A DNA stretch of 64,000 bases from Paenibacillus sp. FSL R5-0345 (GCF_000758585.1 NZ_CP009281.1:1922001-1986000), one strand, 5' to 3'; shown: positions 20,501 to 29,952, numbered from the stretch's first letter. The notes: generated by a model not told the origin, from the letters alone. Numbers and translations are program-made.

Positions 20501-20554
20501 AAGTCTAACCCGGGTCCAGTCGTTATAGTAGTACCCTTGCCACATAACAACTAA
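17504..20554 (+). CDS. SLH-domain surface protein with Thr-Pro linker and six beta repeats
   Basis: 1016 residues from GTG after GGAGGAGTAAA. Order: signal peptide (1-31), three SLH domains (about 33-210), a beta-helix-like stretch of short repeats (215-370), a Gly/Ser segment, a Thr-Pro linker (about 395-480), and six tandem repeats of about 90-95 residues up to the C-terminus. Each repeat opens G-(T/S)-(V/I/L)-x4-DG-S and contains F-LYLPDG-Y or a close variant, like small transthyretin or carboxypeptidase-regulatory-like beta domains. SLH domains fix the protein to the cell wall, so it is probably a structural or adhesive surface protein. No catalytic motif is visible. A terminator lies just downstream. 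Confidence 0.82.
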   Translation: MITKQVLLKKTIVFMLIVCLTSLPFGTIFASKASDIQGTWAEAQITKWMEKGLVSGYPDGDFKPDHSITRAELVVLINKSFGFVKTEEHSFKDVKASDWYYSGLLVANAAGYIQGYSDGSFGPNKKVTRQEFAVIISKLLALSSSDSANKFSDTSASPVWSKGAIGSVYDKGIMSGYSDNTFHPESFATRAEAIVILDRSLTIKNEASIGSLSYDTAGTYGPLTGNEKVSQNVVINSPDVTLRNMTITGNLLLAEGIAEGDVLLKDVTVNGITTVKGGGAHSIHFENARLTSVIVDKKTGTIRIVAIGSTVIEKLQVQSAATIEAANGVSIQTLILNASTNVIGTGTIVHAIINALGIIMEQAPRNLEVGKDVPSNVNLTINGILRAASTATPTPAGVTSGSSGSPGGSSPGGTGTVPTVTPAPVTTPIPTPTPTPTPTPTPTLTPTPTPTPTPTPIVSPLPTPMPTFTPEVTPPAPTSTPGPVNNVFGTVTRADGQKLFKEGILSLKKVENDMSIGYGTMVIDGKFDINLHDGDYLITGVSDLNSSEQISLYYTFKVSNGQPDPSSLDIVIPEGHQGSVKFQDGTSVRNGSLTISRIEPNVSAIFNAQIVEGRFTLYLPDGTYLVNQINNETQEQISLNYKLKIVNGQIDPSQLTIIIPPKTTGTIARVDGSVVPSGTLLVHGTDSPEVPGYFAQVLEGEYSLYLPDGNYQADNFFVNNIANRISIDYRFTVINGKTIPSPLAITIPKAYVGSVQNADGSVITNGLITVYKTNVDGSQSFFTAAIYQGIFTLFLPEGAYQLINLSSGIEQIQLNYSFIIANDQPEPNPLNIVVPKKYTGTISSEEDSQVNGWLGLVSTGSEKPATKYFFQVKNGEFNLFLPEGSYEANTFTDLNQNQTPLSFPITIGKEQTSPISIHIALPQKNITGTLTYSDGSNLADGLFFVNSTESGSTFQLTVSIIDGKFDFYLPDGNYRVMSHLNLTDKISTFIGTNFTVIDGKSNPGPVVIVVPLPHNN
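18790..18866 (+). repeat. Hexanucleotide tandem repeat coding for Thr-Pro
   Basis: About twelve imperfect copies of ccaaca/caccaa encode alternating Thr-Pro. Six-base units keep the frame if copies are gained or lost, so linker length may vary between strains without breaking the gene. Confidence 0.8.
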
Positions 20555-20560
20555 AATGAA

Positions 20561-20596
20561 GAAGGCCCACAGAGCGCTGATGCTCTGTGGGCCTTC
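20561..20596. terminator. Strong bidirectional terminator between SLH gene and spoVR 3' end
   Basis: Perfect 15-bp stem (gaaggcccacagagc / gctctgtgggccttc) with a 6-base loop between two convergent genes. Confidence 0.85.
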
Positions 20597-20609
20597 GTTA
20601 AGCTAACCC

Positions 20610-21196
20610 CTAAATAAACTTCCGCTGCACCTTCTTGCCATCATACGAAAACCTAGCCTTTTTGTCCTCCACGACGGTCTGTAAATGAACGGTCCGACCC
20701 CATAACGAATAGATATGCGGGAGCGTGCGCTCCAAATACTTCAGATCCAGCTCGATACTTTCGTAGCGGTGGGTTATAAATAATTCCCCATTCTTCTCAA
20801 AATCAGCATCCTCTATGACCAAGTAAGGAGAGCCGCCGTTGACGCGGGCAAGTACCAGTTGATCCCGTACATTTTCCCAAGCTTTGTCGGTGATTTTCCA
20901 TTCCGGTCCTTTTTTCTCAAAAACATAAAGATCGAGGTCGTTCACCAGTTCCTTAGACAGATAACTGCGGATAAAAGAGGTATCGGATTCCAGCTCGCGT
21001 ACCTCAAATATTTTCTCGCGGTCCCAGCGGCGTTCGATGTCTTCAAAGATTTTCAAACCCAGGTAGTATGGATTCAGGCTTTGCCTTGAGGGCTGCACGA
21101 CGGAGGAATTCAGTTTAGCATATTCTACGGTTTCCTCAACGGTTAGATCCAGTTCGCGGACGATACGCTGATGCCAGTAGGAAGCCCAGCCTTCGT
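20610..21196 (-). pseudogene. spoVR: spoVR, C-terminal part (interrupted gene)
   Basis: This is the last 195 codons of SpoVR, reading [11 protein letters not shown] from the junction and ending KVQRKFI. SpoVR is a cytoplasmic, mother-cell-expressed protein needed for normal spore cortex in B. subtilis. As it stands it has no start: just inside the element an in-frame TAG (21201-21203) cuts it off, and the first internal GTG (MQPSRQ, 21098) has no role in the family. Joined through the 16-bp repeat to the segment at 58819-59623, the frame is 1392 bases, 463 residues plus stop, the usual family length. The sequence is not decayed, which suggests that the rebuilt gene is still used. Confidence 0.93.
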
Positions 21197-21213
21197 ATTG
21201 CTAAGGTGCTCAA
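21181..21213. other. attL: left element junction, 16-bp core plus inner arm
   Basis: The core gaagcccagccttcgt (21181-21196) is identical to 58803-58818. The flanking bases differ at both sides, so the exact repeat is 16 bp. The inner arm attgctaaggtgctcaa is the inverse of the arm at the other end (20 of 23 matches when counted with the adjoining core bases). Confidence 0.9.
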
Positions 21214-21254
21214 TGAAAAATGGCTATGATGTTTTATTCTTATAGCCAATAAAA

Positions 21255-22640
21255 TTACCTCTTTTTGCGCCAGCTGCTTGCCTTTCCAAATTTCCCAGGA
21301 ACCAGTTCGATAAGATCTCTGTCTCTCAATCTTGCAAAAACTTGCTTCATGTTATCAGGTGAAGGAATGCCACACAGTTTTCGTGCCGTTCCATTGTTTA
21401 TTTCCTGATGATCCTTTAAATATTGAAGAATTGTTTCTTCAGGAGAGGCAAGCGGATCATGAGGTAGTATTACGATTACTTTATTTTCTTCAAGTGAAAT
21501 TCTAGGGTTTCTAAGCCGCATTTCTCTCATTTTTTGAAAAGCTGTGTTCAAACCTTCACCGATATCCTTATTAGGAGGATCAGGATATTTATTTAACATT
21601 CGAACAATATTTGAATTTCTGGCGAAACGTTCTTCGAGTATATTATCTATGGTAATATGTCCTGGAAGTCGACCAGGGTTTTTTACTTCAATGCGATTGT
21701 TAAATATGAGTATTTGCACGTCATCAGAGATGTTATAATCCCTATGAATTAATGCGTTTACAACAATCTCTTTAATTGCTTCAGTTGGGTATTTTGTGTT
21801 TTCAAGACCTTTATCTCCTAAGATACGAACATTTTCAATTACTTTTTGAATAATACTTAAAGATTCTGTAATCTGAGACATTAAATGTCCTTCGACTGTG
21901 AACTGTTCTTTTAAATGTTCTCTTCTTGGTTCAATCTCACTAGTATCGTATCGAACTATTTTTACAGCACATTTTTTAGGTAATATTGCTGATGGGTTAT
22001 CTGCATACAACAGAGTTCCTGCAACTGTGGGTGAAAAATTCTCTTCATGTTTACGTATTAAACGTTGTTTTTTTAAAAAATCGTGGGAGCTAGTTATTGG
22101 TGAATAACTTTCAAGAAATGATAAGAGCGCTTCTGACTCGGACAATTCTTCGCCAGTATATCCTAAAATAATTTGGTCTTCAAAAGATAGTAAACCTTTG
22201 GATAATTTTAAATTAGTTATTTTTTCTGCATCTAATGGTAGTTTTTGAGCGCCTTTTCTTACAAATACTTTTGTATCAGAGGTATAATGAATTTCTGCAC
22301 TTTTCGCTACATTTATCTTTAATACAAGTCCTTTTTCAGGCGCACCACTAATACGATAATACTCAAAGATTACGGGAATAGATGGTTTTATGTCGATTGA
22401 AATGGTTTGTATTAATTGGTTTGATTCTTCTTGGTTATTGAATCCTATCCATCTATCCAATGTATCTCCGTCATCTTCAATTCCTACGAACACTTCACCA
22501 CCATCTGCATTGGCAAAAGCACAAACGATTTTCTGCAAGTCTTTGCCTGTAATTCTTTTGCTTTTAAAGTCCATGAAATGGCTTTCTTCTTCGTTAATTA
22601 TTTCAATTGCCTCTGCTTCTGATAAAGTGCTAATATCCAC
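21255..22640 (-). CDS. AlbA/Schlafen-type ATP-binding protein (COG2865)
   Basis: 461 residues from GTG after AGAGGAGACTATCT. Residues 1-130 are an AlbA_2/Schlafen domain (ESHFMDFKSKR, IVCAFANADGGEVFVGIEDDG). The middle (about 260-390) has a GHKL-like ATPase C-terminal region (EAIKEIVVNALIHRDY, IEVKNPGRLPGHIT, GEGLNTAFQKMREM). A winged helix closes the protein. Family members are called transcriptional regulators or RecG-like; Schlafen/AlbA proteins act on nucleic acids and are frequent in defence islands. It is the first gene inside the left end, reading toward attL, only 58 bases from the junction. Confidence 0.83.
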   Translation of the reverse strand: MDISTLSEAEAIEIINEEESHFMDFKSKRITGKDLQKIVCAFANADGGEVFVGIEDDGDTLDRWIGFNNQEESNQLIQTISIDIKPSIPVIFEYYRISGAPEKGLVLKINVAKSAEIHYTSDTKVFVRKGAQKLPLDAEKITNLKLSKGLLSFEDQIILGYTGEELSESEALLSFLESYSPITSSHDFLKKQRLIRKHEENFSPTVAGTLLYADNPSAILPKKCAVKIVRYDTSEIEPRREHLKEQFTVEGHLMSQITESLSIIQKVIENVRILGDKGLENTKYPTEAIKEIVVNALIHRDYNISDDVQILIFNNRIEVKNPGRLPGHITIDNILEERFARNSNIVRMLNKYPDPPNKDIGEGLNTAFQKMREMRLRNPRISLEENKVIVILPHDPLASPEETILQYLKDHQEINNGTARKLCGIPSPDNMKQVFARLRDRDLIELVPGKFGKASSWRKKR

Positions 22641-22737
22641 AGATAGTCTCCTCTAAAAGTTGATTTTATTTAATAGGATATAGAGCGTAATTTTATCATT
22701 TGAACAAGATTTGTGTCAATATTTAGGTGGTTGAATC

Positions 22738-22790
22738 CAGTTTACAAGCACTTTCTGTGTGCTTTGTCTTGGTAGCCGGGTAGGCTACCG
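22738..22790. repeat. 53-bp hairpin-rich repeat, copy 1
   Basis: Matches 33771-33823 at 47 of 53 positions in the same orientation. It contains two inverted repeats (aagcac / gtgctt and ggtagcc / ggctacc). The broken GmrSD copy begins within three bases of its right edge, so this marks a recombination junction. Confidence 0.75.
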
Positions 22791-22792
22791 CT

Positions 22793-24309
22793 AGAAGCTA
22801 ATGAAATGTCGGTAACGCGTTTATTTTCTGGTGGAAATAAACAGTTTATTGTCCCTGCATACCAAAGAAGATATCTATGGGGCAAAGATCAATGGATGGA
22901 TTTATGGAATGATATTCAGAACATAGAAGTTGGGGAAGAGCACTTCCTTGGTTCTATAGCGGTTATTAATCCTCAGCTTAATATTGAAATTAACCAATTT
23001 GAAGTAGTTGACGGGCAACAACGCTTTACAACGCTTTCTTTGCTTATTGCTGTTTTTCGTGACAGTTTGATTCAGAGCGGATGCGAACAGGAAGCAGCGA
23101 TTGGAGAGACTCTTCATAGTTCCCAAATAACTTGCCGAAGCTTATACTAGGCAAATTGGACAGGAACGATTTTGGAACAATTGTTGATCGGAAAATAAAA
23201 GACTTGACGAATTCGAATATGTATTCGCGTATCGATTTTTCAAAGGTCTTTTTTTCGAGCAAAATGATTTGATCGAATTAGTAAAGACGATAACTGGATC
23301 ATTGAAGGTAGTATTAATCCAGGTGATGTCCCATAAGGATGTATTTAGATTATTTGAAACTCTGAATGATCGGGGATTATCTCTCTCGGCAGCAGACCTG
23401 ACTAGAAATCACATTTTAAGTAAAGCTACTCGTACTTACGAAGATGAACTTGATGATATCGCTGAAAATTGGGATGAAATAGTTGAGCTTATTTGACAGC
23501 TGGATCACTTTCGGTTCTTTAGACAAGTGTTGTTGTCCAAAACGGATGGCGTATTTTCATTTAATAAATTATATGATCGATACAAATCCGTAGTTGATAA
23601 GTCAGATTCTATTGTAGATTTGGTAGATGAACTGAAAGAGTACGCTGTTTTATATAATCAAATATGTACAGCCACTTGTATCCGTACTTAAACCGTACTT
23701 AAACCGTACTTAATCTGATTCAGACGAGCTATTTGTAGTTGGTCGACGAACGACTTAGATCCAATATTTAATCATTTGGCGCTCAATACTCCAGTTGACA
23801 CTAGTTGTGTAGAATACATAAAAGAGGTGCTGACCAGTGATGAATATATTCCATCGGACGCAGATTTCGTTGCTAATTTAAAAATGAAGAACTTCAGACA
23901 AGATGATCAATGCAAATACATACTGGAGCGAATTGAGAAATACCACATAAACTTCAGTAAAGCAAAAAGCATTGCAAACCGATCATTTCTTCATATCAAG
24001 CATATTATGCCAAAAACGATCAAGTCCAAGATTAGTAAAAAAGAATATGGAGATTGGGAGACCTATTTGGGGGCTGTCACGGCTTTGCATGATATCCATG
24101 TTAATAAAATTGGAAATCTGACTCTATTTTGTTCAAGTTTAAATATCGTTGCATCGAATAATCTCTTTGAAGAAAAGAAGAAAAATTATGAGCAATCATC
24201 GATAATAATGACTAAGCAGCTTAGCGATTGTCCGAAATGGGATATAGCGACGATTCAAGAACGGACAAATAAACTAGCTGGCATCGTTGCTGATATTTGG
24301 AGATTGTAA
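22793..24309 (+). pseudogene. Decayed GmrSD-type (DUF262-DUF1524) copy
   Basis: A degenerate copy of the intact gene at 40913-42571. It lacks the first codons (begins at the equivalent of AGAAGCTAATG), keeps the DUF262 sequences YQRRYLWGKDQW and VVDGQQRFTTL, then carries deletions near 23130 and 23690, frame changes, and an in-frame TGA at 23494-23496 where the intact gene has GGA. The C-terminal HNH region is altered (HIKHIMPKT for HIEHIMPKS, and FCSSLN for LGSSLN). A 12-base unit ccgtacttaaa is tandemly repeated three times near 23686. It cannot give a working restriction enzyme. Confidence 0.88.
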
Positions 24310-24336
24310 TTAATTAGCGTTGGGGGGATATCAAAG

Positions 24337-24672
24337 ATGAAGGAAGAGATCGTGTTATTAAAAATTCATAATGGTCTCAAAGATGGTAAAGATCATTACG
24401 AAGCTACTCGTAAGCACTGGAAAATAAGCAAAAAACTGATTGAATCTATATAGTATGCGGTAGGTATCAACCGAGGAAAAGTTGAATGTGCTTATCAGCC
24501 TGTTAGCTGGGGAGTTGTTGAGGAGGGAGAGGATAAAGGAAGATTATTTTTTGAAGGAAGCGAAGCAAACTTTGACATATTTCATAAACTACAATGTGCT
24601 CAAGATCTATTATTAAAGAAATATGGATCGGGGAACTCAGTGGTATATATTTCGATATCCGAATTTGAATAG
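24337..24672 (+). pseudogene. Decayed PUA-like companion of the dead GmrSD copy
   Basis: Copy of the gene at 42601-42933 in the same relative position. It has an ATG and a full-length frame apart from one TAG at 24451-24453 where the intact copy has AAG. The single nonsense change suggests that it died after or together with its nuclease partner. Confidence 0.82.
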
Positions 24673-24676
24673 AAAG

Positions 24677-24712
24677 AATGCTAAGTTGCTTATCAGTTGC
24701 TTAGCATTTTTT
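24677..24712 (+). terminator. Terminator after the dead GmrSD module
   Basis: aatgctaag / cttagcatt stem followed by T-run. A related hairpin sits at the same place after the intact module (42940-42972). Confidence 0.7.
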
Positions 24713-24884
24713 GTATGGCGAAAATAATGCTTGAATAATTGGAATCTTTTAGGAAAAAGGTTTGTGGTTGGGTTGTTTTCTGGAAGTTTTATTTTAGTTA
24801 GTAAAAAGAGCTGTCTGTAATTTATTGCAAGGGAAAATTTGTTAGTGTAAAATGAATTTAACTAACTTTTAAGGAGACAGAATT

Positions 24885-25355
24885 GTGGGAAGAAAAGACT
24901 ATTATCATGAAAAGAACGCTCCAACCCCTAATTCAATAGTTGCTGCAGCATCAGCAATCGTTGTTAACGATGTAGGAGAAGTATTAATGCATAAAAGAAC
25001 TGATAATTTATTGTGGTCATTACCTGGAGGGGCAATGGACTTTGGAGAGAATATCGAGCAGACAATAATAAGAGAAGTCAAAGAGGAAACAGGGTTTGAT
25101 GTGATAGTAAATAAACTAATTGGAACTTACACGGATCCTGATCACATTATACAGTATACCAATGGTGAAGTTCGGCAGCAGTTTTCTTTATGTTTTGAAT
25201 GCAAAATTATTGGAGGAAATTTAACGGTCAGTAGTGAATCGCATGAAGTTTCTTTTTTCAAAATAACAGATATTTTAAGTATAAACGCACATCCAGCTCA
25301 AATGGTACGAATTAATGATTATTTGCTTAATCAAGAAAAAGCACTTATTAGATAA
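24885..25355 (+). CDS. Nudix hydrolase
   Basis: 156 residues from GTG after GGAGACAGAATT. The Nudix box is complete: GGAMDFGENIEQTI then REVKEETGF (about residues 43-65), with the metal-binding REVKEE core. Family members hydrolyse nucleoside diphosphates linked to another group. The gene lies 12 bases before a two-TM PLD-like gene, so the two are probably co-transcribed. In a defence island, a Nudix enzyme paired with a membrane protein suggests making or breaking a nucleotide signal; this is inference only. Housekeeping MutT-like function is the alternative. Confidence 0.85.
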   Translation: MGRKDYYHEKNAPTPNSIVAAASAIVVNDVGEVLMHKRTDNLLWSLPGGAMDFGENIEQTIIREVKEETGFDVIVNKLIGTYTDPDHIIQYTNGEVRQQFSLCFECKIIGGNLTVSSESHEVSFFKITDILSINAHPAQMVRINDYLLNQEKALIR

Positions 25356-25367
25356 GGACGGGAAATT

Positions 25368-26153
25368 ATGCAACAAAAAGATTTTTCAAAGAAATTTGTT
25401 GAGATTTTATTGTATGTGATTTTAGCATTATTAGGTGGAATGTTAGTTTTTATTGGATTTTGGCTTAAAGGTACAATGGAAAGTGTAATGATTAGTATCG
25501 GAACCTCAATAATTGCATCAGTAATTTTGTATTTTATTCTTAACTCTGTACTAGGGGATCCTTTCTCTCCTGTTATGGAAAAACTACGAGGTTCTGTTGA
25601 AATTCTTGATAGGTCGAGCAAGACAGGATTGTCTGCAGTCTGGAAACATCGAGCTGAATTACACACAAACAGTTGGATTGATAAAATAAAATCGTCTCAT
25701 GAAAGCATTGAGTTTCTAGGTTTTGCTATGGCGTTTTTACCGGAATTTCCAGAATTTTCAGATTTGTTAAAGAAGAAGGCAAATGAAGGTTGTAAAATAA
25801 GAATTTTACTAGGTGATCCTAATTCTGATGCAGTTAAGAATAGAAATATTGAAGAGTCTGATGAAGGTTTGATATCATCCCGTATTGAGACAAGTATTCG
25901 AAGGTTGAGATCTATCTGTGACCTAGATAATGTCGAAATAAGACTTCATCAAACTCCACTTTACTGTTCACTTTATAGATTTGATGATGAAATGAACGTA
26001 ACACCCCATCTTTATGGTTTGCGGGGTAGCGCGGCGCCGTTATTCTGTTTTAACAAAATCCCGGATGGTCTATTTATGTCTTATGAAAAACATTTTCAAG
26101 ATGTTTGGGAAATATCCGTACCCCTTAATATCTCTGATCAAGCCGTTTCCTAA
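25368..26153 (+). CDS. Two-TM protein with PLD-like cytoplasmic domain
   Basis: 261 residues, ATG after AAGGACGGGAAATT. Two hydrophobic helices (about 12-30 and 42-62) are followed by a soluble domain with IEFLGFAMAF, CKIRILLGDPNSDAVKNRN, VEIRLHQTPLYCSLYRFDDEM and an ending SYEKHFQDVWE. This pattern fits phospholipase D-like (DUF5919-type) proteins, but I see no full HxKxxxxD motif, so it may be a catalytically inactive ligand-binding version. It overlaps no other gene and follows the Nudix hydrolase directly. It may be a membrane effector of a two-gene system. I do not recognise a named system. Confidence 0.6.
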   Translation: MQQKDFSKKFVEILLYVILALLGGMLVFIGFWLKGTMESVMISIGTSIIASVILYFILNSVLGDPFSPVMEKLRGSVEILDRSSKTGLSAVWKHRAELHTNSWIDKIKSSHESIEFLGFAMAFLPEFPEFSDLLKKKANEGCKIRILLGDPNSDAVKNRNIEESDEGLISSRIETSIRRLRSICDLDNVEIRLHQTPLYCSLYRFDDEMNVTPHLYGLRGSAAPLFCFNKIPDGLFMSYEKHFQDVWEISVPLNISDQAVS

Positions 26154-26243
26154 GATATTTAAAAGAGATACTACGTGTTAATCACTACATATAATTTTAC
26201 GTTAGTGTACTTATTATCTGAAAAATAACAGTAATAAAAGAGA

Positions 26244-26267
26244 AAACCCACGCCTCTGCGTGGGTTT
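26244..26267. terminator. Terminator after Nudix/PLD-like operon
   Basis: Perfect 9-bp stem aaacccacg / cgtgggttt with a 6-base loop. Confidence 0.75.
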
Positions 26268-26654
26268 ATTTACAAGGATTTTCGACGTACTTTCTTCTTA
26301 TTATATGTTTAAGCCATTTGATTGTCTTCAATAATGCCTCCAGATTAACTTTCGCCCCGTAACTGACATTCTTTTTGCAGTTTCCCTTTGATTACGCACA
26401 ATCCTCAGGTTTAACCCGATAATAAAAGGTGCTGCACGCAAAAGAATAATTAATTGATTCTGAAAGTTTTCTCATAAGTTGTCCGCAATTTTTTACTCAG
26501 CGTCTATCTTATCGAATTTATAAACCTAGATCGTTCAATAAGTTTATAGTTATGTAATAATTGGAAAATGATGATGATTAGGAAATATTGTTGAAATGAA
26601 CAAGTGAAAAAATTAGCAATGATCCGGTAACTTATATCAGAAGCAAGGCGTACA

Positions 26655-26872
26655 GGAATATTAGATTCTTGATCATGGGAATCAAACGGTTCATGTATAT
26701 ACTTTGGAGGATGCTAGTTATCAGGCATGTCATTTATATACGGAGCAAGAAACAATTCAATTCATTGTCTTTAAGGAATTTCAAATTCCAATGAACACAT
26801 TATTTAGTCTGTTAGATCAAAGATAATCATCCGGCGAGATACATTTTCGAACGGTTATTTTGTTCTCTGAAA
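26655..26872 (+). pseudogene. Truncated gene remnant, copy 1 of element-end sequence
   Basis: An open tail encoding CHLYTEQETIQFIVFKEF followed by QIPMNTLFSLLDQR and TAA at 26824-26826. It is related in sequence to 58600-58722 next to attR. After both copies comes a similar hairpin (ccggcgagataca with a pairing half and ttattttg). No start or complete domain remains and the protein family is not recognised. Confidence 0.6.
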
Positions 26873-27159
26873 TTAAGATTGGTTAATTGTTTAATAGCAA
26901 ATATGACCTGGAGATAAAATTCAATTACCTTCACTACTAATATATTCGACTTCTCGAACAACTTCTAAGCTATATTTATAAGAGTTAAGGACTTTAGAAT
27001 TAATACAAAGATACGAGAAGATAATGATACTATTTGATAGTTAATTACCCTTGTAGAGTTAGTTTCCGACAAAAGTAGGCAAGAAGAAGGTATATATAGA
27101 GCACATGTTTAATATGTAATAATCGAATGTTGGAAAATAAAGGTGAAGGAACGGTTATT

Positions 27160-28563
27160 ATGCTAAATGCAGAAGATTTGCTCAAACATCTATATGAAAA
27201 AAATAGTCATCGAGATGCATCTGCATCATTTGATGGATATTTTTATCAAATGGAATTAACACTGTTACATATCTTAGAAGATGCTTCTGACAAGGATGCC
27301 TTTTTAGAGCCAAGACAAGAACCAAATGGGATTTTTCATGTTGAGCACTCAGAGGATTATGTAAAAGTGTATACATGTGATAAAGGTAAGGAACATATAA
27401 GGCTTGCTCAAATGAAGCATCATATGACGACTGCGGGACCAGTTAAGTATGAAGAAGCATTACTTTGGCTGTATTATAATTATTTGTTATTTTTACAAAG
27501 TGGAAATTCTGAGTTAACCTTCAAATCAACAATTTTCCATTATGATAAATCTACTAGTGCTAAAATTACGATAGATATTATCAATAATGTTATGAAAAAG
27601 AATTTGGAAAATGATGAGGATAAACAGCACTCTGCATACAAGTTAATTTGTGGCTTAGGACTAGATACAAACCAAAGAAGAATAGATTTTTCAGGTCTTT
27701 CCACATTCATAAAGACACCAAGTATGATGGACATTCAAGCATCAATTAAATCTACGCTAAAGCGTTTGTTTTCAGTATACCAAGCTTATGATGAAGAGTT
27801 ATTTTATGCCGCAGCTATCTGTAAAATCAAAAATTTAGCTGGATCTGAAGTTAGTTTTGAAATTCTGAAGAGTTATTTTCAAAGTGGTAACTTATTCATT
27901 AATGATGAGTATTACACATCAAGAATATTGCAATTATTGGAACAAACATTGATGATCCAATTAAACCATATACGAAAGTTCCAATTACCTCCATTTATTC
28001 AGAATGAAGATGAACATGATGAAATAAGCAATGAAATGGTTATCAATTATGAGGTCTTATTAAAGAAAATAAGAATCTTTCTTCATGAAAATTTTCAAAA
28101 TTCAGGATACAGAAAGTCCTTTTTAACATCTGTGTCTACTAATACTGTAACTAATTTGAATTTTATTTCAGGAACTAGAGATGAGTTTAATGCATTTATG
28201 CAATCTTCACCAAATTTCTCGAATTTCATAGCTAAGTTGGCAAAAATTATGTATTTTCATGAACAAAGATTTAAAGAGGAAATCATTTTGGAAAATTGGT
28301 TTATCATTACTAATGAGATATGGTTGTTCAAATATCCAGGAGAGAAAAGACAAAATGGTGTTGTTCTTGGTAATGTAACTGATGATCCAAGAGGAACATT
28401 ACAAAATTTATTTGAAAGATTTAGTAAACTTTCAACTAGACCTAATGTTTGGTATTTGGGTAATTGTGGTGTTAAAGCTAACAAACCTAATCAATATAAG
28501 CTCGATATTACAAAGGTAGATAACACCCATACACCATGCTATGGGACTGACCCCCGTTTGTGA
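27160..28563 (+). CDS. ABC-three-component-type effector, 5' part (cut by IS)
   Basis: The frame from ATG 27160 (after AAGGTGAAGGA) gives 467 residues, the last few encoded by the insertion sequence. An earlier in-frame ATG at 27127 is possible. Without the IS and one 4-bp target copy, the frame continues for 38 more residues to TAA at 29948-29950, a 499-residue protein. The N-terminus has SFDGYFYQMELTLLHIL, then VEHSEDYV and RLAQMKHH, an E-x-D then Q-x-K layout like DUF4297/Cap4 PD-(D/E)XK nucleases. The genes that follow encode a small protein and an SMC-like ATPase, the order of ABC-three-component conflict systems. The nuclease call is an inference. Confidence 0.65.
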   Translation: MLNAEDLLKHLYEKNSHRDASASFDGYFYQMELTLLHILEDASDKDAFLEPRQEPNGIFHVEHSEDYVKVYTCDKGKEHIRLAQMKHHMTTAGPVKYEEALLWLYYNYLLFLQSGNSELTFKSTIFHYDKSTSAKITIDIINNVMKKNLENDEDKQHSAYKLICGLGLDTNQRRIDFSGLSTFIKTPSMMDIQASIKSTLKRLFSVYQAYDEELFYAAAICKIKNLAGSEVSFEILKSYFQSGNLFINDEYYTSRILQLLEQTLMIQLNHIRKFQLPPFIQNEDEHDEISNEMVINYEVLLKKIRIFLHENFQNSGYRKSFLTSVSTNTVTNLNFISGTRDEFNAFMQSSPNFSNFIAKLAKIMYFHEQRFKEEIILENWFIITNEIWLFKYPGEKRQNGVVLGNVTDDPRGTLQNLFERFSKLSTRPNVWYLGNCGVKANKPNQYKLDITKVDNTHTPCYGTDPRL

Positions 28564-28589
28564 GACAGGGATCAAAACACCTTACAAGT

Positions 28590-29432
28590 TTAAGTAGCCA
28601 GTCGCCGGAAATCCATCGGTGACTGGTTATTTAGTTTCGCTTGAATTCGAATTGAGTTATAGTAAATGATGTAGTCTCGAATGGTCTTTACAACGATTGC
28701 AGTCGTTGTAGATGTGAGATCTTCGAGGTAGAACGTTTCAGACTTTAGAGTGGAATGAAACGATTCAATGGGGGCATTATCAGCGGGCGTTCCTTTACGG
28801 GACATGCTCATGGTAATGCCTTTTCCTTTTACAGCTTCCTGGTACGCAAAGGACGTATACACGCTGCCCTGGTCGCTATGCAACAACATCTTTTTCTGCT
28901 TTGGAAGTTGATTTAATGTATCCAACACCAAAGAGGTATCTTGTTTATCTGCTATACTGTAAGCCACAATCTCACCATTGTACAAGTCTAGAATGCTGGA
29001 GAAGTACAACATCTTCCCGCCAAATGGCAAATAGGTAATGTCCGTGACGAGTTTTTGCAGAGGTGCTTCTGCATGAAACTGTCGCTTGAGCAGATTTTCA
29101 AAGGAGTGTACAGATTGCCCAGTCACCTTTCGTTTTTTCATCCTCACGCGGCACTGAAGCCCCTCACACTGCATGATCCGCTGGACTCGCTTATGATTTA
29201 TACTCTGCTCTATCCGAAGGAGCGCCGTGATTTTTCGGTACCCATAGCGGAATTTATGACGGATGCAAAGCTCCCGGATTTTCTCCACCAGTTTGTCTGT
29301 ATGCTTTGTCCCCACAGCTGCTTTCCAGCGGTAGTAAGTCGTTCTTGCGATTCCGAGCCATCTACAAGCCTCAGACACCGTCACTTCGTTTCGAATGGAT
29401 TCAATCCAGGCAATAACGGCCTCTGGTTCCAC
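28590..29432 (-). CDS. IS3-family transposase OrfB (DDE integrase core)
   Basis: 280 residues. The N-terminal HTH_21-type region (RHKFRYGYRKITALL) is followed by the rve integrase core with the DDE triad: D in LVTDITYLPF, D in LLHSDQGSVYTS, and E in NAPIESFHSTLKSE. In the IS3 family OrfB is made as an OrfAB fusion by -1 frameshifting. The slippery sequence A-AAA-AAG is present at 29453-29459 (minus strand), inside the overlap with OrfA. The frame is intact, so the IS is probably still mobile. Confidence 0.93.
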   Translation of the reverse strand: MEPEAVIAWIESIRNEVTVSEACRWLGIARTTYYRWKAAVGTKHTDKLVEKIRELCIRHKFRYGYRKITALLRIEQSINHKRVQRIMQCEGLQCRVRMKKRKVTGQSVHSFENLLKRQFHAEAPLQKLVTDITYLPFGGKMLYFSSILDLYNGEIVAYSIADKQDTSLVLDTLNQLPKQKKMLLHSDQGSVYTSFAYQEAVKGKGITMSMSRKGTPADNAPIESFHSTLKSETFYLEDLTSTTTAIVVKTIRDYIIYYNSIRIQAKLNNQSPMDFRRLAT

Positions 29433-29734
29433 CTCCTCTCCAACTCCTCGTACTTTTTTAGCAGATCTAATTGTTGTTTTAAGAATCGGTTCTCTGCCTT
29501 TACTTTTTCGAGTTCCGAAGAGTCCTCCGGACCTTTGCCATAGCTGTACTGTTTACCCACCGGCTGCTCCAAACGATGTCGTTCACCATTTCGATTCCAT
29601 CTCATCCATGTCTTTAGCTGTGTCTTATTCCGTATTCCGAGCTGCTCCATAACCTCTTTCACAGGTACTCCTGCTAATCTCATTTCTATAGCTTTCATCT
29701 TTATTTCCACGGGATAACTTACTCTGGTTGCCAA
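29381..29734 (-). CDS. IS3-family OrfA (HTH and leucine-zipper protein)
   Basis: 117 residues. An N-terminal helix-turn-helix (YPVEIKMKAIEMRLAG, VKEVMEQLGI) binds the IS ends. A leucine-zipper-like stretch (SELEKVKAENRFLKQQLDLLKK) is at the C-terminus. It overlaps OrfB and carries the A-AAA-AAG slippage site that makes the OrfAB transposase. Confidence 0.9.
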   Translation of the reverse strand: MATRVSYPVEIKMKAIEMRLAGVPVKEVMEQLGIRNKTQLKTWMRWNRNGERHRLEQPVGKQYSYGKGPEDSSELEKVKAENRFLKQQLDLLKKYEELERRWNQRPLLPGLNPFETK

Positions 29735-29829
29735 TGCAAAAACACCTCCAAGATGATCTCCTTATCTTACGACAAGGTTCCATTCTCTTGAAGGTGTTTT
29801 GATTTGTCTCATGTTATGGGGTCAGTCCC

Positions 29830-29950
29830 CTATAAAGATGAAGGGGTCTTTTATATCCAATGTCTTAATTGTTTAGATGTAAGTTTGTATGATGAAACAG
29901 GGCGCATGTCAAACTTGTTTGAATTTGGATGTATAGAAGGAGGAAATTAA
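29830..29950 (+). pseudogene. 3' fragment of the IS-disrupted ABC-three-component effector
   Basis: The 38 codons after the IS, in frame with the upstream part when the IS and one ctat copy are removed. They read KDEGVFYIQCLNCLDVSLYD and end GCIEGGN. Together with TPCY before the IS it gives C...CLNC, a possible small zinc-binding tail. The region also contains the ribosome site of the next gene. Confidence 0.8.
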
Positions 29951-29952
29951 TC

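Larger units (their letters stand above)
26154..27159. other. Long intergenic stretch with terminator and a gene remnant
   Basis: About 1 kb without an intact gene. It holds a terminator near 26244-26267, a truncated reading frame near 26655-26826 related to sequence at the right end of the element, a terminator-like hairpin after it, and otherwise AT-rich sequence, presumably including the promoter of the next operon. Confidence 0.55.
28543..29829 (-). mobile_element. IS3-family (IS150-type) insertion sequence, complete
   Basis: 1287 bp with inverted ends: gggactgacccc at the left and ggggtcagtccc at the right, with further matching (gagaca and tcaaaacacctt) inside. The target duplication is ctat (28539-28542 and 29830-29833). 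Two overlapping frames encode OrfA and the DDE transposase OrfB. The element interrupts the first gene of the ABC-three-component-like operon in the opposite orientation. Confidence 0.93.
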
